Below are positions 9,682-22,172 of a stretch of 64,000 nucleotides of DNA, one piece after another. This DNA is from Niabella sp. GTDB taxonomy: Bacteria; Bacteroidota; Bacteroidia; Chitinophagales; Chitinophagaceae. Position 1 is the stretch's first letter, and the number at the start of each line of letters is the position of its first letter. Where the stretch lies: positions 3,969-67,968 of the forward strand of contig JAGIAQ010000005.1 in NCBI GenBank assembly GCA_017744795.1, given 5' to 3'. A model generated the notes under the pieces. The model did no database searches. It saw only the letters and a list, made by a program, of their open reading frames with translations, and was not told the DNA's origin. A program made the translations under genes and the position numbers.

Positions 9682-10863
9682 ATGATAAAAATGGCGGCAA
9701 CAGAAAAAAGAACACGAACGTTTAAGCGTTTATTGATTTGGGAAGCACTGGTGGGAGTGCTATTGATCCTAAGCGGATGTAGTGCGCGGTTGCAATCGGC
9801 AAGAGAACAGGCAACAATCGTTTTTGCCCCGGATGCCGTATATAGATCTACCCGGATACCGGCACTGGTATACACAAAGCGCGGCTCATTGCTTGCCTTT
9901 TGTGAAGGCCGCATCGGCACCGCCAGCGACTGGGCCGATATGAACCTGATCATGCGCCGCAGCACTGACGGCGGACGCAGCTGGACACCGATCGTGATCA
10001 TCGATTCCATGAAAGGCGGTCCTGTGGGGAATCCTACGCCGATTGTAGATGCAAACGGAACCATTCACCTGCTTTATCAACGGGATTATGCAGAAGGTTT
10101 TTATACCTTTTCGGAAGATGATGGTAGAACCTGGGCAAGGCCGGTGAATATTACCGCAACCTATAATGCATTCAGGCCGGAGTATAACTGGAAGGTGCTG
10201 GCGCCGGGCCCCGGCCATGGTATTCAGCTGAAAAGCGGGCGTTTACTGAGCGCTGTATGGCTGGCCAATTCATCAAAAATAAAACCGCGCAGAAGTCATT
10301 CCCCATCCTGTGTAGCTACTATTTACAGCGATGATCATGGCAAAACATGGAAACGGGGCGCTATTATCGCAGACAGCTCGGCGGCCGTTGCTAACCCCAA
10401 TGAAAGTATGCCCGTGCAGCTGGCGGATGGAAGCGTGCTGATGAGCATCCGGAGCCCTTCGAAACAATTGAGAAGGGCATTTAGCACAAGCCCTGCCGGC
10501 ATTGGCGATTGGACGCGCCTGCGGTTTGCGGATGCTTTATTTGACCCTACGTGTATGGCTTCCATTATTGTGCTGTCTAAACGGAAGTTCAGCAGCGGGG
10601 GAGCCTTGCTGTTTGTGAATCCGGACAGCCGGAATATTGAAAAACATCCGCGCAGCAATCTTTCCGCAAAGCTGTCGTTTGATAACGGGGAGACCTGGAG
10701 CTTTAATAAAGTGATTGATGCAGGCCCTTCGGGCTACAGCGACCTTGCCGTGGATGAAAAGGGGACTGTGTATTGCCTGTATGAGTCGGCAGCAAAAGAC
10801 CGTGATTTTAATTACCGGCTGGTATTAAAAAAAATGCCGGCAGGATGGTTTCAACAAAAATAA
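9682..10863 (+). CDS. exo-alpha-sialidase (BNR/Asp-box)
   Basis: RIPALVYTKRGSLLAFCEGR plus Asp-box motifs (STDGGRSWTP, SEDDGRTWA, SDDHGKTWK, SFDNGETWS); lipoprotein-like N-terminus (ILSGCSA). Confidence 0.93.
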   Translation: MIKMAATEKRTRTFKRLLIWEALVGVLLILSGCSARLQSAREQATIVFAPDAVYRSTRIPALVYTKRGSLLAFCEGRIGTASDWADMNLIMRRSTDGGRSWTPIVIIDSMKGGPVGNPTPIVDANGTIHLLYQRDYAEGFYTFSEDDGRTWARPVNITATYNAFRPEYNWKVLAPGPGHGIQLKSGRLLSAVWLANSSKIKPRRSHSPSCVATIYSDDHGKTWKRGAIIADSSAAVANPNESMPVQLADGSVLMSIRSPSKQLRRAFSTSPAGIGDWTRLRFADALFDPTCMASIIVLSKRKFSSGGALLFVNPDSRNIEKHPRSNLSAKLSFDNGETWSFNKVIDAGPSGYSDLAVDEKGTVYCLYESAAKDRDFNYRLVLKKMPAGWFQQK

Positions 10864-11912
10864 GCCGGATGAAAATAAAAGGATTCGTAGTATTAATAGT
10901 GATACAGCTACTGCTGAAAACAACCGCTGCGCAGCAATTTGCGATCGAGCAATGGAATGTATTGCCTGATAGTACTGGTTTTGCGGGTTCCTTTGCAGGA
11001 CTGATCAATGACCAGCTGGTGGTGGCCGGCGGCAGCAATTTTCCGGGAGGCGGGGCACCCTGGCTGGGGTCGAAAAAAGTATGGTACGATCAGGTGTTTT
11101 TGTTTGACAATAAAACGGCAACATGGAAAAAGATCGGTAACCTGCCGCTGCCTCTTGGTTATGGCGTTTCCGTTTCATTGCCGGAAGGATTGCTTTGCAT
11201 AGGAGGCAGCAATGCGGCAGGGCATAGCGCTGCCGTATTGCTGCTGCAGCTAAAAGCCGGAAAGCTGCAAACAGATACATTACCACCCTTGCCGCTGCCG
11301 CTGGCGAACACTTGCGGTGCGTTGGTAGGAGATAAGATTTATGTGGCGGGGGGCATCACAGCGCCAGACGCAAAGAGTACTTCTGCAGCTTTTTTTGAGC
11401 TGGATCTTTCGAAGGGGTTAAAGAACGCAAAATGGAAAGCGTTACCTGCCTGGCCGGGTCCCTCGCGCATGTTGGGCGTAGCGGCAGCCGTTGACAATTG
11501 TTTTTATTTGTTCAGTGGCGCTCAGCTGGCTAACGGGCAAAGGGTGTATCTCCGTGACGCCTATCGTTTTTCGAAAAGATCCGGATGGATGAAAATAGCT
11601 GACCTGCCGCATCCGGTGCTGGCCGCGCCCACACCATTGCTGCATGATAAGCAGCATATTTTTCTTTTAGGGGGTGATGATGGCAGTAACGCCGGGAAAG
11701 ACCTGCGGGAAGCGCATCCCGGCTTTAGCAAACAGCTGCTGGCTTATGATTACAGGAAAAATAAATGGTCGGTGTTACCCGCTAAGATGGACGTGCCGTT
11801 TGTCCCGGTAACAACCACCGCCGTTTTGTGGAAAGGGCAATGGGTGGTTCCCGGGGGTGAAATAAAGCCAGGCATTCGTACGCCTATGGTGTTGCGGATT
11901 TTTAAAAAATAA
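10845..11912 (+). CDS. Kelch-repeat cyclically permuted mutarotase / NanM-like protein
   Basis: Kelch repeats (VVAGGSNFPGG, IYVAGG, IFLLGGDDG, VVPGGE), overlaps the sialidase end. Confidence 0.8.
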   Translation: MVSTKISRMKIKGFVVLIVIQLLLKTTAAQQFAIEQWNVLPDSTGFAGSFAGLINDQLVVAGGSNFPGGGAPWLGSKKVWYDQVFLFDNKTATWKKIGNLPLPLGYGVSVSLPEGLLCIGGSNAAGHSAAVLLLQLKAGKLQTDTLPPLPLPLANTCGALVGDKIYVAGGITAPDAKSTSAAFFELDLSKGLKNAKWKALPAWPGPSRMLGVAAAVDNCFYLFSGAQLANGQRVYLRDAYRFSKRSGWMKIADLPHPVLAAPTPLLHDKQHIFLLGGDDGSNAGKDLREAHPGFSKQLLAYDYRKNKWSVLPAKMDVPFVPVTTTAVLWKGQWVVPGGEIKPGIRTPMVLRIFKK

Positions 11913-12065
11913 TCGTCATAACAGGCAGCGCTAAATCCCATAACAGCCGATTATAAAGATGAAGCCGGAGGCTAAAAGTACTCCCTCAGTGTTTCTGTGT
12001 TTCAGTGGCTTTTTCGGCCCTGCGGGCCATAGCTTCTTTTCTGCAGGGAACATATTTGTGTTATT

Positions 12066-12806
12066 TTAAATTCTCCCGATCCTTAAAAGTAACGGAAAGC
12101 GCACCTCCTTTTTTGCTCCATCATTCCAAAGTTGTTTAAGTTCCGCGTGTAATTTCTCAACCGGATTATACCCGTTTTGCCGGATAAAATGCTTAACAGC
12201 TGACCAGGTATTTAAATAACCGATCAAATGCTCCAGCATCCAGTGCTGGCGGTTTTCAAATTGCGGCGTTTGCAGCTCCTCAAAAGGGAATGGAATAGTT
12301 GTGTAGCTCTCGTCAATATATTTTCGTTCTTTGTCCCAATAGGTTCCGACAACATTCGTGTAGAAGTCGGCAATTATAGGATCTATTTCTTCAGAGATCT
12401 TAATGTTGCCATAGCCCGTTACACAAAGCAACGCATCTTTAGTTGCGGTCCGTCTTACTTCTGCATAGAATTGCTCAAAGTCGAACCAATGAATCGCCTG
12501 CGCCACAATAATTAAATCGAACAGTTGGTTGCTGAAATCAGTTTTTTCTGCCGGTTGCACCGAATAGGAAATAGTATCAGCCAGTAGTGCATGGTCTATC
12601 TGCGACTGGCTGATATCTGTTGCAAAAACATGCTCAAAGGTTTTTGCTAATTCATACGCGATCTGCCCGTTCCCGGTTCCGCAATCCCAGGCATTTTTTT
12701 TAGCTGGAACAATGGAATTTATATAATCAAAAAAGGCTGCTGGATAACCAGGCCGGTACTTTGCGTATTGATCAGATTGTGTTGAGAAGTTGTCTTTTGT
12801 TGCCAT
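12066..12806 (-). CDS. class I SAM-dependent methyltransferase
   Basis: AWDCGTGNGQIAYELA motif, FDLIIVAQAIHWFD. Confidence 0.88.
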   Translation of the reverse strand: MATKDNFSTQSDQYAKYRPGYPAAFFDYINSIVPAKKNAWDCGTGNGQIAYELAKTFEHVFATDISQSQIDHALLADTISYSVQPAEKTDFSNQLFDLIIVAQAIHWFDFEQFYAEVRRTATKDALLCVTGYGNIKISEEIDPIIADFYTNVVGTYWDKERKYIDESYTTIPFPFEELQTPQFENRQHWMLEHLIGYLNTWSAVKHFIRQNGYNPVEKLHAELKQLWNDGAKKEVRFPLLLRIGRI

Positions 12807-12857
12807 AGCGTATCCGGCTAATTAGTTCTTTTCTTAGATCGCATCATTAATTTTCTA

Positions 12858-13361
12858 TCAGGCAATCCGCTTGCCTACTATATTTAATCCCCGTTCCTGA
12901 CCGTCTAAAACAGCAATATTGGGCAGCATCGCCCAATCTTCAAATCCAAAGTGTTTGAATAGTTTCAGGCTTGGCTCGTTATGTGCAAAAATAAATCCAA
13001 GCAAGGTTTTTATTCCAAATGCCGGAGCCTGTTCAATACAATATTGTAGAATGCTTTTTCCCAGGCCCTTCCCTCTTTGTGCTGCATCCAGGTAAATACT
13101 TATCTCTACCGTGGCATCATAGGCAGGTCGCCCATAAAAGGATTGAAAACTAACCCAGCCAACTATTTCCCCGGCATTGTTTTCTATAACCCAAAGCGGT
13201 CGTTTATCCGGGCTGTGCTCGTCAAACCATCTTTGTTTGCTTTCAACCGAAACCGGCTCTGTGTCGGCCGTAACCATTCTTGATGGAATGGTGGAATTGT
13301 ATATCGCTACAATGCGCTCCAGGTCCGCTTTCTTCGCATCTCTATATATCAGGCTGGCCAT
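12858..13361 (-). CDS. GNAT N-acetyltransferase (phosphinothricin acetyltransferase-like)
   Basis: IYLDAAQRGKGLGKSIL acetyl-CoA loop, ATVEISIYLD. Confidence 0.88.
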   Translation of the reverse strand: MASLIYRDAKKADLERIVAIYNSTIPSRMVTADTEPVSVESKQRWFDEHSPDKRPLWVIENNAGEIVGWVSFQSFYGRPAYDATVEISIYLDAAQRGKGLGKSILQYCIEQAPAFGIKTLLGFIFAHNEPSLKLFKHFGFEDWAMLPNIAVLDGQERGLNIVGKRIA

Positions 13362-13477
13362 AAATTTGATAAATTAAGCTGTTTTGCAGATGCAATATAA
13401 ATAAGATAAACGCCCGGATACAAATTTGATAGAACAAATACTATCCTTTATTTTTACGACGAGGAAAACCTACGATC

Positions 13478-15646
13478 TTGCGAATATTTATTTTGCCCTG
13501 CTTATTGCTTTTTGCAATAAGTTCATATGCTCAAAAAAAGAACAGTAATTACACGCTGCACATGCACCGTTCTTCTTCTGCCATAACGATTGACGGTGTT
13601 ATGGATGAGGAAGGGTGGAAGCAGGCCGACGTTGCCGGCGATTTTTTTATGGTATTGCCCATGGACACCAGCCATGCAAAAGTGCATACTGAAGTTCGAA
13701 TGACCTATGACAATGAGAACCTCTACCTGATGGCAACCTGTTATCATGATGGGCATAAATACATGGTAGAATCGCTGCGGCGCGATTTCAGTTTTCTAAA
13801 GAACGATAATTTTCTATTGTTTATGGATCCTTTTGACGATCAGACCAACGGCTTTTCCTTTGGTGCCAATGCTGCGGGCGCGCAATGGGATGGTACAATG
13901 TATGAAGGCGGAAAAGTCGACCTGAGCTGGGATAACAAATGGACCTCCGTTGTAAAAAATTATCCGGATAAATGGATATTCGAAGCGGCCATTCCTTTTA
14001 AATCCATCCGCTATAAAAAAGGCATTACCGAATGGGGAATTAATTTTAGTCGCCTGGATATTACTGCCGCTGAAAAATCGAGCTGGGCGCCGGTGCCCCG
14101 GCAGTTTCCCACGGCATCGCTTGCCTACACCGGGACGTTGATATGGGACGAACCGCCGCCAACTGCAGGCTCCAATGTCTCCATTATTCCCTATGCACTC
14201 GGCGGTATTTCCAAAAATTATGAAAAGAAGCAACCAACGGAATATAAAAAGAATATCGGCGGCGATGTGAAAATTGCGGTGACCTCTTCTTTAAATCTGG
14301 ACCTGACCGTAAACCCGGATTTTTCCCAGACAGATGTGGATCAGCAGATCGTTAATCTGGACCGGTATGAATTATTCTTTCCCGAAAAACGACAATTCTT
14401 TTTAGAGAACGCGGACCTTTTTGCCAACTTTGGGTATGCCAATATACGGCCTTTCTTTTCGCGACGTATTGGTTTGAATGCGCCGATTCGTTTCGGGGCA
14501 AGACTAAGCGGTAAACTCAATAAAGACTGGCGCATCGGTTTTATGGACATGCAAACGGGCAGTGTAGCGGAGACAGGGTTGCCGGCACAAAATTTTGGCG
14601 TTATAGCGTTGCAGCGGCGCGTGTTTGCCCGGTCCAACATCGGGTTCATCTTTGTTAATAAGCAATCCCTCAACTACACACCTGGCGCGGATTCCAGCAA
14701 ACCGGTTTATTCATTATACAATCGTAACGCAGGCCTGGAATATAACCTGGCATCTGCCAATAACCAATGGACCGGCAAGTTGTTGTTTTTAAAATCGTTT
14801 AACGACGGACCCAATAAAAAAGATTGGGTGCACGCTGCCAATCTTCAGTACTTAACCCGTAAGTGGCTGTTGCTTTGGCAACAGGAATATGTGGGCAATA
14901 ATTACAATGCGGAAGTAGGCTATGTACCCCGCAGGAGCTATTTCCGCATGTATCCGCAGGCAGGCTATTTATTCTTTCCAAAAGCAGGCAAGTTCATAAG
15001 TCACGGGCCAAAGGTGATTGCATCTGCTTATTTCAATGAATCGATGCATCGTACCGATGACGAATACACCTTTCAATACAACTTCAACTTTCGCGATCAG
15101 AGCACCGCCGATATTTTGGTCGCCCGTGATTTTGTACAATTATTAACTCCTTTTGATCCTACCAATTCGGGCAAAGATTCACTGGCAAAAGGCTCACAGC
15201 ACAACTGGGTTGTTTACGGGGCCGATTATTTTTCACGACCGCAACAATTATTTACGTATTCATTATCTGCCCGGTTTGGCGGTTATTACGCAAACGGCAA
15301 ACGAACGACTATTTCAGGAGAATTGGGCTATCGATTCCAGCCATACGTCGGTATTAATATTAAGGCCAGCTATAATAAACTGGATATGCCGGCACCCTGG
15401 AATCAAACATACTTCTGGCTCATCGGACCAAGGATAGATGTAACCATGACGAATAAAATTTTCTTTACAGCGTTCATGCAGTACAACCAGCAAACGAAGA
15501 ATATCAATCTTAATACCCGTTTTCAATGGCGGTATAGCCCGGCTTCAGATTTCTTCCTGGTGTATAGCGATAACTATTTGCCCGAGCCCTTCTCCGTTCG
15601 CAATCGCGCTGTGGTATTGAAATTTAATTATTGGTGGAATCTTTAA
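13478..15646 (+). CDS. DUF5916 / CBM9-like domain protein, exported beta-barrel-like
   Basis: Signal peptide; ITIDGVMDEEGW N-terminal domain; C-terminal FPEKRQFFLENADLF and many beta-strand repeats. Confidence 0.85.
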   Translation: MRIFILPCLLLFAISSYAQKKNSNYTLHMHRSSSAITIDGVMDEEGWKQADVAGDFFMVLPMDTSHAKVHTEVRMTYDNENLYLMATCYHDGHKYMVESLRRDFSFLKNDNFLLFMDPFDDQTNGFSFGANAAGAQWDGTMYEGGKVDLSWDNKWTSVVKNYPDKWIFEAAIPFKSIRYKKGITEWGINFSRLDITAAEKSSWAPVPRQFPTASLAYTGTLIWDEPPPTAGSNVSIIPYALGGISKNYEKKQPTEYKKNIGGDVKIAVTSSLNLDLTVNPDFSQTDVDQQIVNLDRYELFFPEKRQFFLENADLFANFGYANIRPFFSRRIGLNAPIRFGARLSGKLNKDWRIGFMDMQTGSVAETGLPAQNFGVIALQRRVFARSNIGFIFVNKQSLNYTPGADSSKPVYSLYNRNAGLEYNLASANNQWTGKLLFLKSFNDGPNKKDWVHAANLQYLTRKWLLLWQQEYVGNNYNAEVGYVPRRSYFRMYPQAGYLFFPKAGKFISHGPKVIASAYFNESMHRTDDEYTFQYNFNFRDQSTADILVARDFVQLLTPFDPTNSGKDSLAKGSQHNWVVYGADYFSRPQQLFTYSLSARFGGYYANGKRTTISGELGYRFQPYVGINIKASYNKLDMPAPWNQTYFWLIGPRIDVTMTNKIFFTAFMQYNQQTKNINLNTRFQWRYSPASDFFLVYSDNYLPEPFSVRNRAVVLKFNYWWNL

Positions 15647-15653
15647 GAGTTTG

Positions 15654-16181
15654 TCAGGTGTTGAGTATTTTTTCATATGCCTTTCGCGCAGCGCCACGAA
15701 AAAAGACTTCCCCGCAATAGGTATATCCCAATTTTTCCAGTATTCTCAGCATGGCAGTATTGTCAAAATTGGTATCTACTTTAATACTGGGCACACCTTG
15801 TTGTAAACAGATGTCTTCTACTGCTATCATGATTTTGGTAGCCAGCCCTTTTATATTGCGTTCCTGTGAAACCGCCAGCCGGTGAATAACAGCATAAGAT
15901 CCATCCGTAAGCCATTTGCCCTCCAACGCTTCATATGCCGGTTCTATGTCAAAGATCAGTGCAACATAGGCAGTAATGTCACCTTGTTCATCTTCGCACA
16001 CATACCCGTATCCTTTTTCGATATCACGATTAACAACGGTTGGGTTAGGGTATCCGTCCTGCCATTGCGCGCTTCCTTCAACCTTTCTTTTTTCAATAGC
16101 CTGTTGTAAGATGGACCAGATTGAGTCTGCATCAGCTGTTGAAGCCTTGCGTAATTGTATGCTGTTATCTTTTATTGTCAT
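15654..16181 (-). CDS. GNAT family N-acetyltransferase
   Basis: MTIKDNSIQLRKASTADADSIW start fits better than the longer ORF (to 16391), whose N-terminal extension is not GNAT-like. Confidence 0.8.
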   Translation of the reverse strand: MTIKDNSIQLRKASTADADSIWSILQQAIEKRKVEGSAQWQDGYPNPTVVNRDIEKGYGYVCEDEQGDITAYVALIFDIEPAYEALEGKWLTDGSYAVIHRLAVSQERNIKGLATKIMIAVEDICLQQGVPSIKVDTNFDNTAMLRILEKLGYTYCGEVFFRGAARKAYEKILNT

Positions 16182-16337
16182 GAAGCGATTATGGGTTGTT
16201 GCAATACTCGGTAAAAAAATTGAAAACTTCTTTAACCACATTTTTAAAATCCAATATTGATCCCATTTTTCTGCGCGTACATCCCATTTATAAATAGTAG
16301 AAAGACGTAGTTTATAAATTTGAGTAAAATTTACTTT

Positions 16338-16616
16338 ATGAAATATGTACTGTCGCTGATTATAGCCGTTCTGTTGGTTTCCTGCATGCATAATAATGAT
16401 ACAAAGATTTCCGTATCAAGGCACGATAATCAGCTAATTGTTAAAGCAGAGCGATGGGAGAATGGGTTTAAAAAAGTGGATTATGAACAAAGCTTTCCCG
16501 CGGAACGACTCACAAAAGAGCAGCAGAATGTATTAGTGAATCATATTTTAGATTCGCTTCACCTGCGCCCGGGCCTGAAGGTGGAAGGGGAAACGCGTGT
16601 GCATATAAAGGATTAG
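16338..16616 (+). CDS. hypothetical small lipoprotein
   Basis: Lipobox-like signal (LIIAVLLVSCMHN); short ORF. Confidence 0.55.
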   Translation: MKYVLSLIIAVLLVSCMHNNDTKISVSRHDNQLIVKAERWENGFKKVDYEQSFPAERLTKEQQNVLVNHILDSLHLRPGLKVEGETRVHIKD

Positions 16617-16691
16617 ATGATTATCAGTTTTAGGATGCCACGAATGCACGAATAGCGCCATGACCTAATCGCGCGTTCGCCGCAAAATATT

Positions 16692-17648
16692 TTATGGCAT
16701 TTTCTTATATCTGGTCAGTTTTTTATCACCCCATTTTTGAAGCAGGCCTTGCTCCACTGCCGCCTTCAGGTCCCTGCTTGCAGAAGCGGACGACAACTCT
16801 TTAAAATGCTGCATATAATCCTTGCGGGAAAAAGTTCCTGTTAGCTGTTCGAGGAAAAGCTGCATTCGTTGCCCACCGGTTAGTCGCTTTGAAGCAGTTT
16901 TAAGCAGATCGTCCAGGGCTTTGTCAATGATCTGTAACAGGTATTCGATAAAACGGGTCGATTTTCCTTCTTTATCGGAAACAGCAAGCGACCGGTAATA
17001 TGCTTCCTGGTTTTTTGCAATAAGGGTTTCAAAAGGAAGAAACTGGAATACAGGGAAGCTATTCATTAAGATGAGTGTTTGCCATAAACGCCCCATTCTG
17101 CCATTGCCATCAGCAAACGGATGAATGAATTCCATTTCATAATGAAATACACAACTTTTGATAAAAACCAATTCTGACGGGTCTTTCAGGTATTTAAACA
17201 GTTCTTTCATTAATCCCGGAACCCGCTCTCCCGGCGGCGCTACATGCGTTACCTGCGATCCTTTTACAATGCCTACGCCCTTTGTACGATAGTTTCCCGA
17301 GTTTGGGATCAATCCTTTCATTAATAATCGATGTGCTTTAAGAAAATCTTTTTCTGAAGAATAGGAAAGGGTATGCAGTTGCTCATAAACAGACAATGCA
17401 TTCATTACTTCTGTAACGTCTTTTTGCGGGCCGATCACCCGTTTGTTTTCCAGCAAGGCTGTTACCTGGTCTTCGGATAAGCTATTACCTTCAATATGCA
17501 GCGAGGCGTGAATGGTTTTGATCTGGTTTTGTTTTCTTAAAGTAGGATTCGCGGGTACCAGGTACTGCGCGTTTACGGCCCCAACTTTTTCGGATATGGA
17601 TGCAATAAGCACTAGTATGCGGGGCGTAATTTCGTATGGAGGTTTCAT
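16692..17648 (-). CDS. Fic family protein (class II type, C-terminal winged helix)
   Basis: Active site HPFADGNGRMGR; N-terminal inhibitory-type motif SLHIEGN; HTH-like C-terminus. Confidence 0.93.
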   Translation of the reverse strand: MKPPYEITPRILVLIASISEKVGAVNAQYLVPANPTLRKQNQIKTIHASLHIEGNSLSEDQVTALLENKRVIGPQKDVTEVMNALSVYEQLHTLSYSSEKDFLKAHRLLMKGLIPNSGNYRTKGVGIVKGSQVTHVAPPGERVPGLMKELFKYLKDPSELVFIKSCVFHYEMEFIHPFADGNGRMGRLWQTLILMNSFPVFQFLPFETLIAKNQEAYYRSLAVSDKEGKSTRFIEYLLQIIDKALDDLLKTASKRLTGGQRMQLFLEQLTGTFSRKDYMQHFKELSSASASRDLKAAVEQGLLQKWGDKKLTRYKKMP

Positions 17649-17650
17649 TT

Positions 17651-17676
17651 TTTGATACTATCATTTGATACTATCA
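17651..17676. repeat. perfect tandem 13-bp repeat TTTGATACTATCA x2 directly upstream of fic
   Basis: Two exact copies at 17651-17663 and 17664-17676. Confidence 0.95.
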
Positions 17677-17865
17677 AAAATAGCATATTTCCTCAAAATG
17701 CACTAACCGTTCGGCTCATTGGGAAATGTTAATAGGTCAGGAAGTTGTTTTGCTCCGTCAGGAGCAATGTGTTTATAGTAGGTTGAATGCAGAAGATCAG
17801 GGCTCCATGGGAGCCTCGTGTTTATCAGCACCTAGCTAAGTCCAATAGCTTCCATCTATAATAAC

Positions 17866-17889
17866 ATAAATTATATCGATATAATTTAT
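17866..17889. promoter_or_regulatory. 24-bp perfect palindrome upstream of katG (candidate peroxide-regulator operator)
   Basis: ATAAATTATATC|GATATAATTTAT, 77 bp before the katG start. Confidence 0.75.
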
Positions 17890-17939
17890 CGGGTAAATGT
17901 TCTAAGTTTGGTTTATTGTTTGCAGCAATAGTATTTTAA

Positions 17940-20246
<2,307 letters not shown>

Positions 20247-20259
20247 TCTTTTCATAGAT

Positions 20260-20305
20260 AAACCTATGGGGTTTGCCCAGCCGGCAGCCTCATGGGTTTT
20301 TTTAT
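20260..20305 (+). terminator. rho-independent terminator downstream of katG
   Basis: AAACCTATGGGG ... CCTCATGGGTTTTTTT stem and T tract. Confidence 0.65.
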
Positions 20306-20515
20306 TTCAGTGATTCGATTATTAGGTAGCCGGCTTTTGCACTTCTATCAGCTTTACTTGCGTCGCACACTTCGGCGTCAATGCTGCTATCATCTTTGCT
20401 TGGAGCCTGTCCCGCCGAAGGCCTATCGTGTGGACACATCTTTTGAGAATAATTAAAATAATTTGATTCAGAATTTAGGTCGTGACGAATCGACCATACC
20501 CTATCCATCCTAAGA

Positions 20516-20612
20516 GTGCCCGAAGGGCATAATGTACATAGCCCCTGGCGCAGCCAGGGGTAACAGATACGTAGAGGGAGCGGCCCTGAAAGGGCCGAAC
20601 GTGTTTGTTGAA
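20516..20612. repeat. Bacteroidota-type multi-hairpin intergenic repeat
   Basis: TGCCCGAAGGGCA, CCCCTGGCGCAGCCAGGGG and GGCCCTGAAAGGGCC hairpins in series. Confidence 0.75.
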
Positions 20613-20732
20613 CGTAGCCGAAAGGGTGGTCGGACACTTCGGCGTCAGTGCTGTTATCAATTTACCGGCATAGAAGAGTTAGGGGATAGTTCTTGGTTAT
20701 CTATACAACTGTTCCTTTCCTCTTTTCTTTTT

Positions 20733-20760
20733 CCACTTTTTTCAGTCGATAAAAAAGTGG
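20733..20760. repeat. stem-loop CCACTTTTTT-(8)-AAAAAAGTGG
   Basis: 10-bp perfect arms. Confidence 0.85.
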
Positions 20761-21238
20761 AGCAAAAAATCTCGTCCGCAAAAAGGCAAATCCTGCCTGA
20801 AGCCTTGGAGGGAGGGATGCTTTATCCCGAACGGCAGGAACGGAAAAATCTACGCTTCAGGCTTTGTTCCGCTTTGTGCGGAACACCATTCCGCTTGATT
20901 TTCCCTTTTGCTGTTTTGCGGACCGCTTTCTAACAAAATTTTCCGGTGCGGCGTATTTTCGTTTCATCGGGAAACGCTTTAATCTAGCCATTTCTGAACG
21001 GAATAGTAACTACTGCCATCAGCAATTTTCGGTGTGCCTCTTTTTTACGCAGCGAATTATTGTTCGTAAACAAATCGGACCCGTAAAAAATCAGCACCGT
21101 AATGTTTGTGCAACAATCAGGAAGCGGAGTGTGCGACCTGACCTATCATTGAGGCTTTGCTATAACTTTTCATAATGAATGTACATGTGCGTGGGTGGTC
21201 AAACGGGCGGAGCCATTCGTTTGACCGAGCCTTTTTGG

Positions 21239-21268
21239 CAACCTTTTGTGGCGACAGACAAAAGGTTG
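21239..21268. repeat. stem-loop CAACCTTTTGT-(8)-ACAAAAGGTTG
   Basis: 11-bp perfect arms. Confidence 0.85.
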
Positions 21269-21369
21269 GGCAATAAATAAATTGATAATTGTTTACTGTC
21301 GTCTTATTGATTTTTGCTTCATAAATCAAAAACTCAGAATAGTGTTTTTTATTCCTTATTTTTCTTTCT

Positions 21370-21945
21370 TCACTTCCCCGTATCCACTACCACCCGTATC
21401 TCAACCGGTTGAAGGGCGGCAGCGGCTTCCTTCTTTGGTTCCGGTTTTAAGATCGGTTGCAGTTTTGCATCCAGGTAATGAGTCATATCAGGATCATCGG
21501 TGAAAAAGGCTTCCGCCTGTTGCCGGTAGGCTGCATCAATAGGAGCGGGCAGCAGGTGGGTGCTGTTGTTGCGGTCGTACAGCAACATACCGTTTTTATG
21601 TACCCAGCTAAAAAACAAGTTGCCTTCGTTTAGCTGGCGCAATACAAAACCCAATGGATGAATGACCATATTTGCCGTTCCAAAATGCGCGATCATTTCC
21701 TGTATTTCCGCCCGCTTTTCTTCATCCACCACTATGGCGCTTGGGGTGATGATGAGCAGGTTGCAGGTGAAGCGCCGCTCTTCCGCCGGCTGCTTTTTTA
21801 CAAAGGCGCTTCGCGTGGCACTTACACTGGTTTTGCAACCATAGCAGTAAATGATGAGCGCGTTCAATTGTGCCGCGATTAATTTTTTAATACAATGCAG
21901 GGCGTTTTGTTCTTTGCCATTGAGCTGACTGATATAATTTTTCAT
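21370..21945 (-). CDS. uncharacterised protein, possibly degenerate nucleotidyltransferase-like
   Basis: 191 aa intact ORF; NLLIITPSAIVVD...EGNLFFSWVHKNGMLLYDR resembles MNT-domain C-terminal strands, but no GS...DxD motif is visible. Confidence 0.6.
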   Translation of the reverse strand: MKNYISQLNGKEQNALHCIKKLIAAQLNALIIYCYGCKTSVSATRSAFVKKQPAEERRFTCNLLIITPSAIVVDEEKRAEIQEMIAHFGTANMVIHPLGFVLRQLNEGNLFFSWVHKNGMLLYDRNNSTHLLPAPIDAAYRQQAEAFFTDDPDMTHYLDAKLQPILKPEPKKEAAAALQPVEIRVVVDTGK

Positions 21946-22172
21946 GGTTTTATTTTTAAAAGGTGAATAATATATTTTTTGGACTGAAGCAATGCTATTG
22001 CACTGTGTTTTTATTTGTGTTGAAAAGTTGATGCTTTCGAATTAAAGAAACGTCAATTGCAATAATGCCGCTTCGGTCTAATCATAGAAGTACTGAAGCC
22101 GAGCGTCCCGCCATCCCGGTTGCTAAAAGAGGCGGGACATACCACTATATTCTGAAGCTGATAGTAGTGCCC

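Noticed and set aside
20532-20933. 133 aa plus-strand ORF
   Set aside because: Built from intergenic hairpin repeats; no domain and no plausible coding signal.
20864-21503. Small plus-strand ORFs at 20864-21175 and 21246-21503
   Set aside because: Lie in repeat/hairpin sequence and overlap the better-supported minus-strand ORF at one end.
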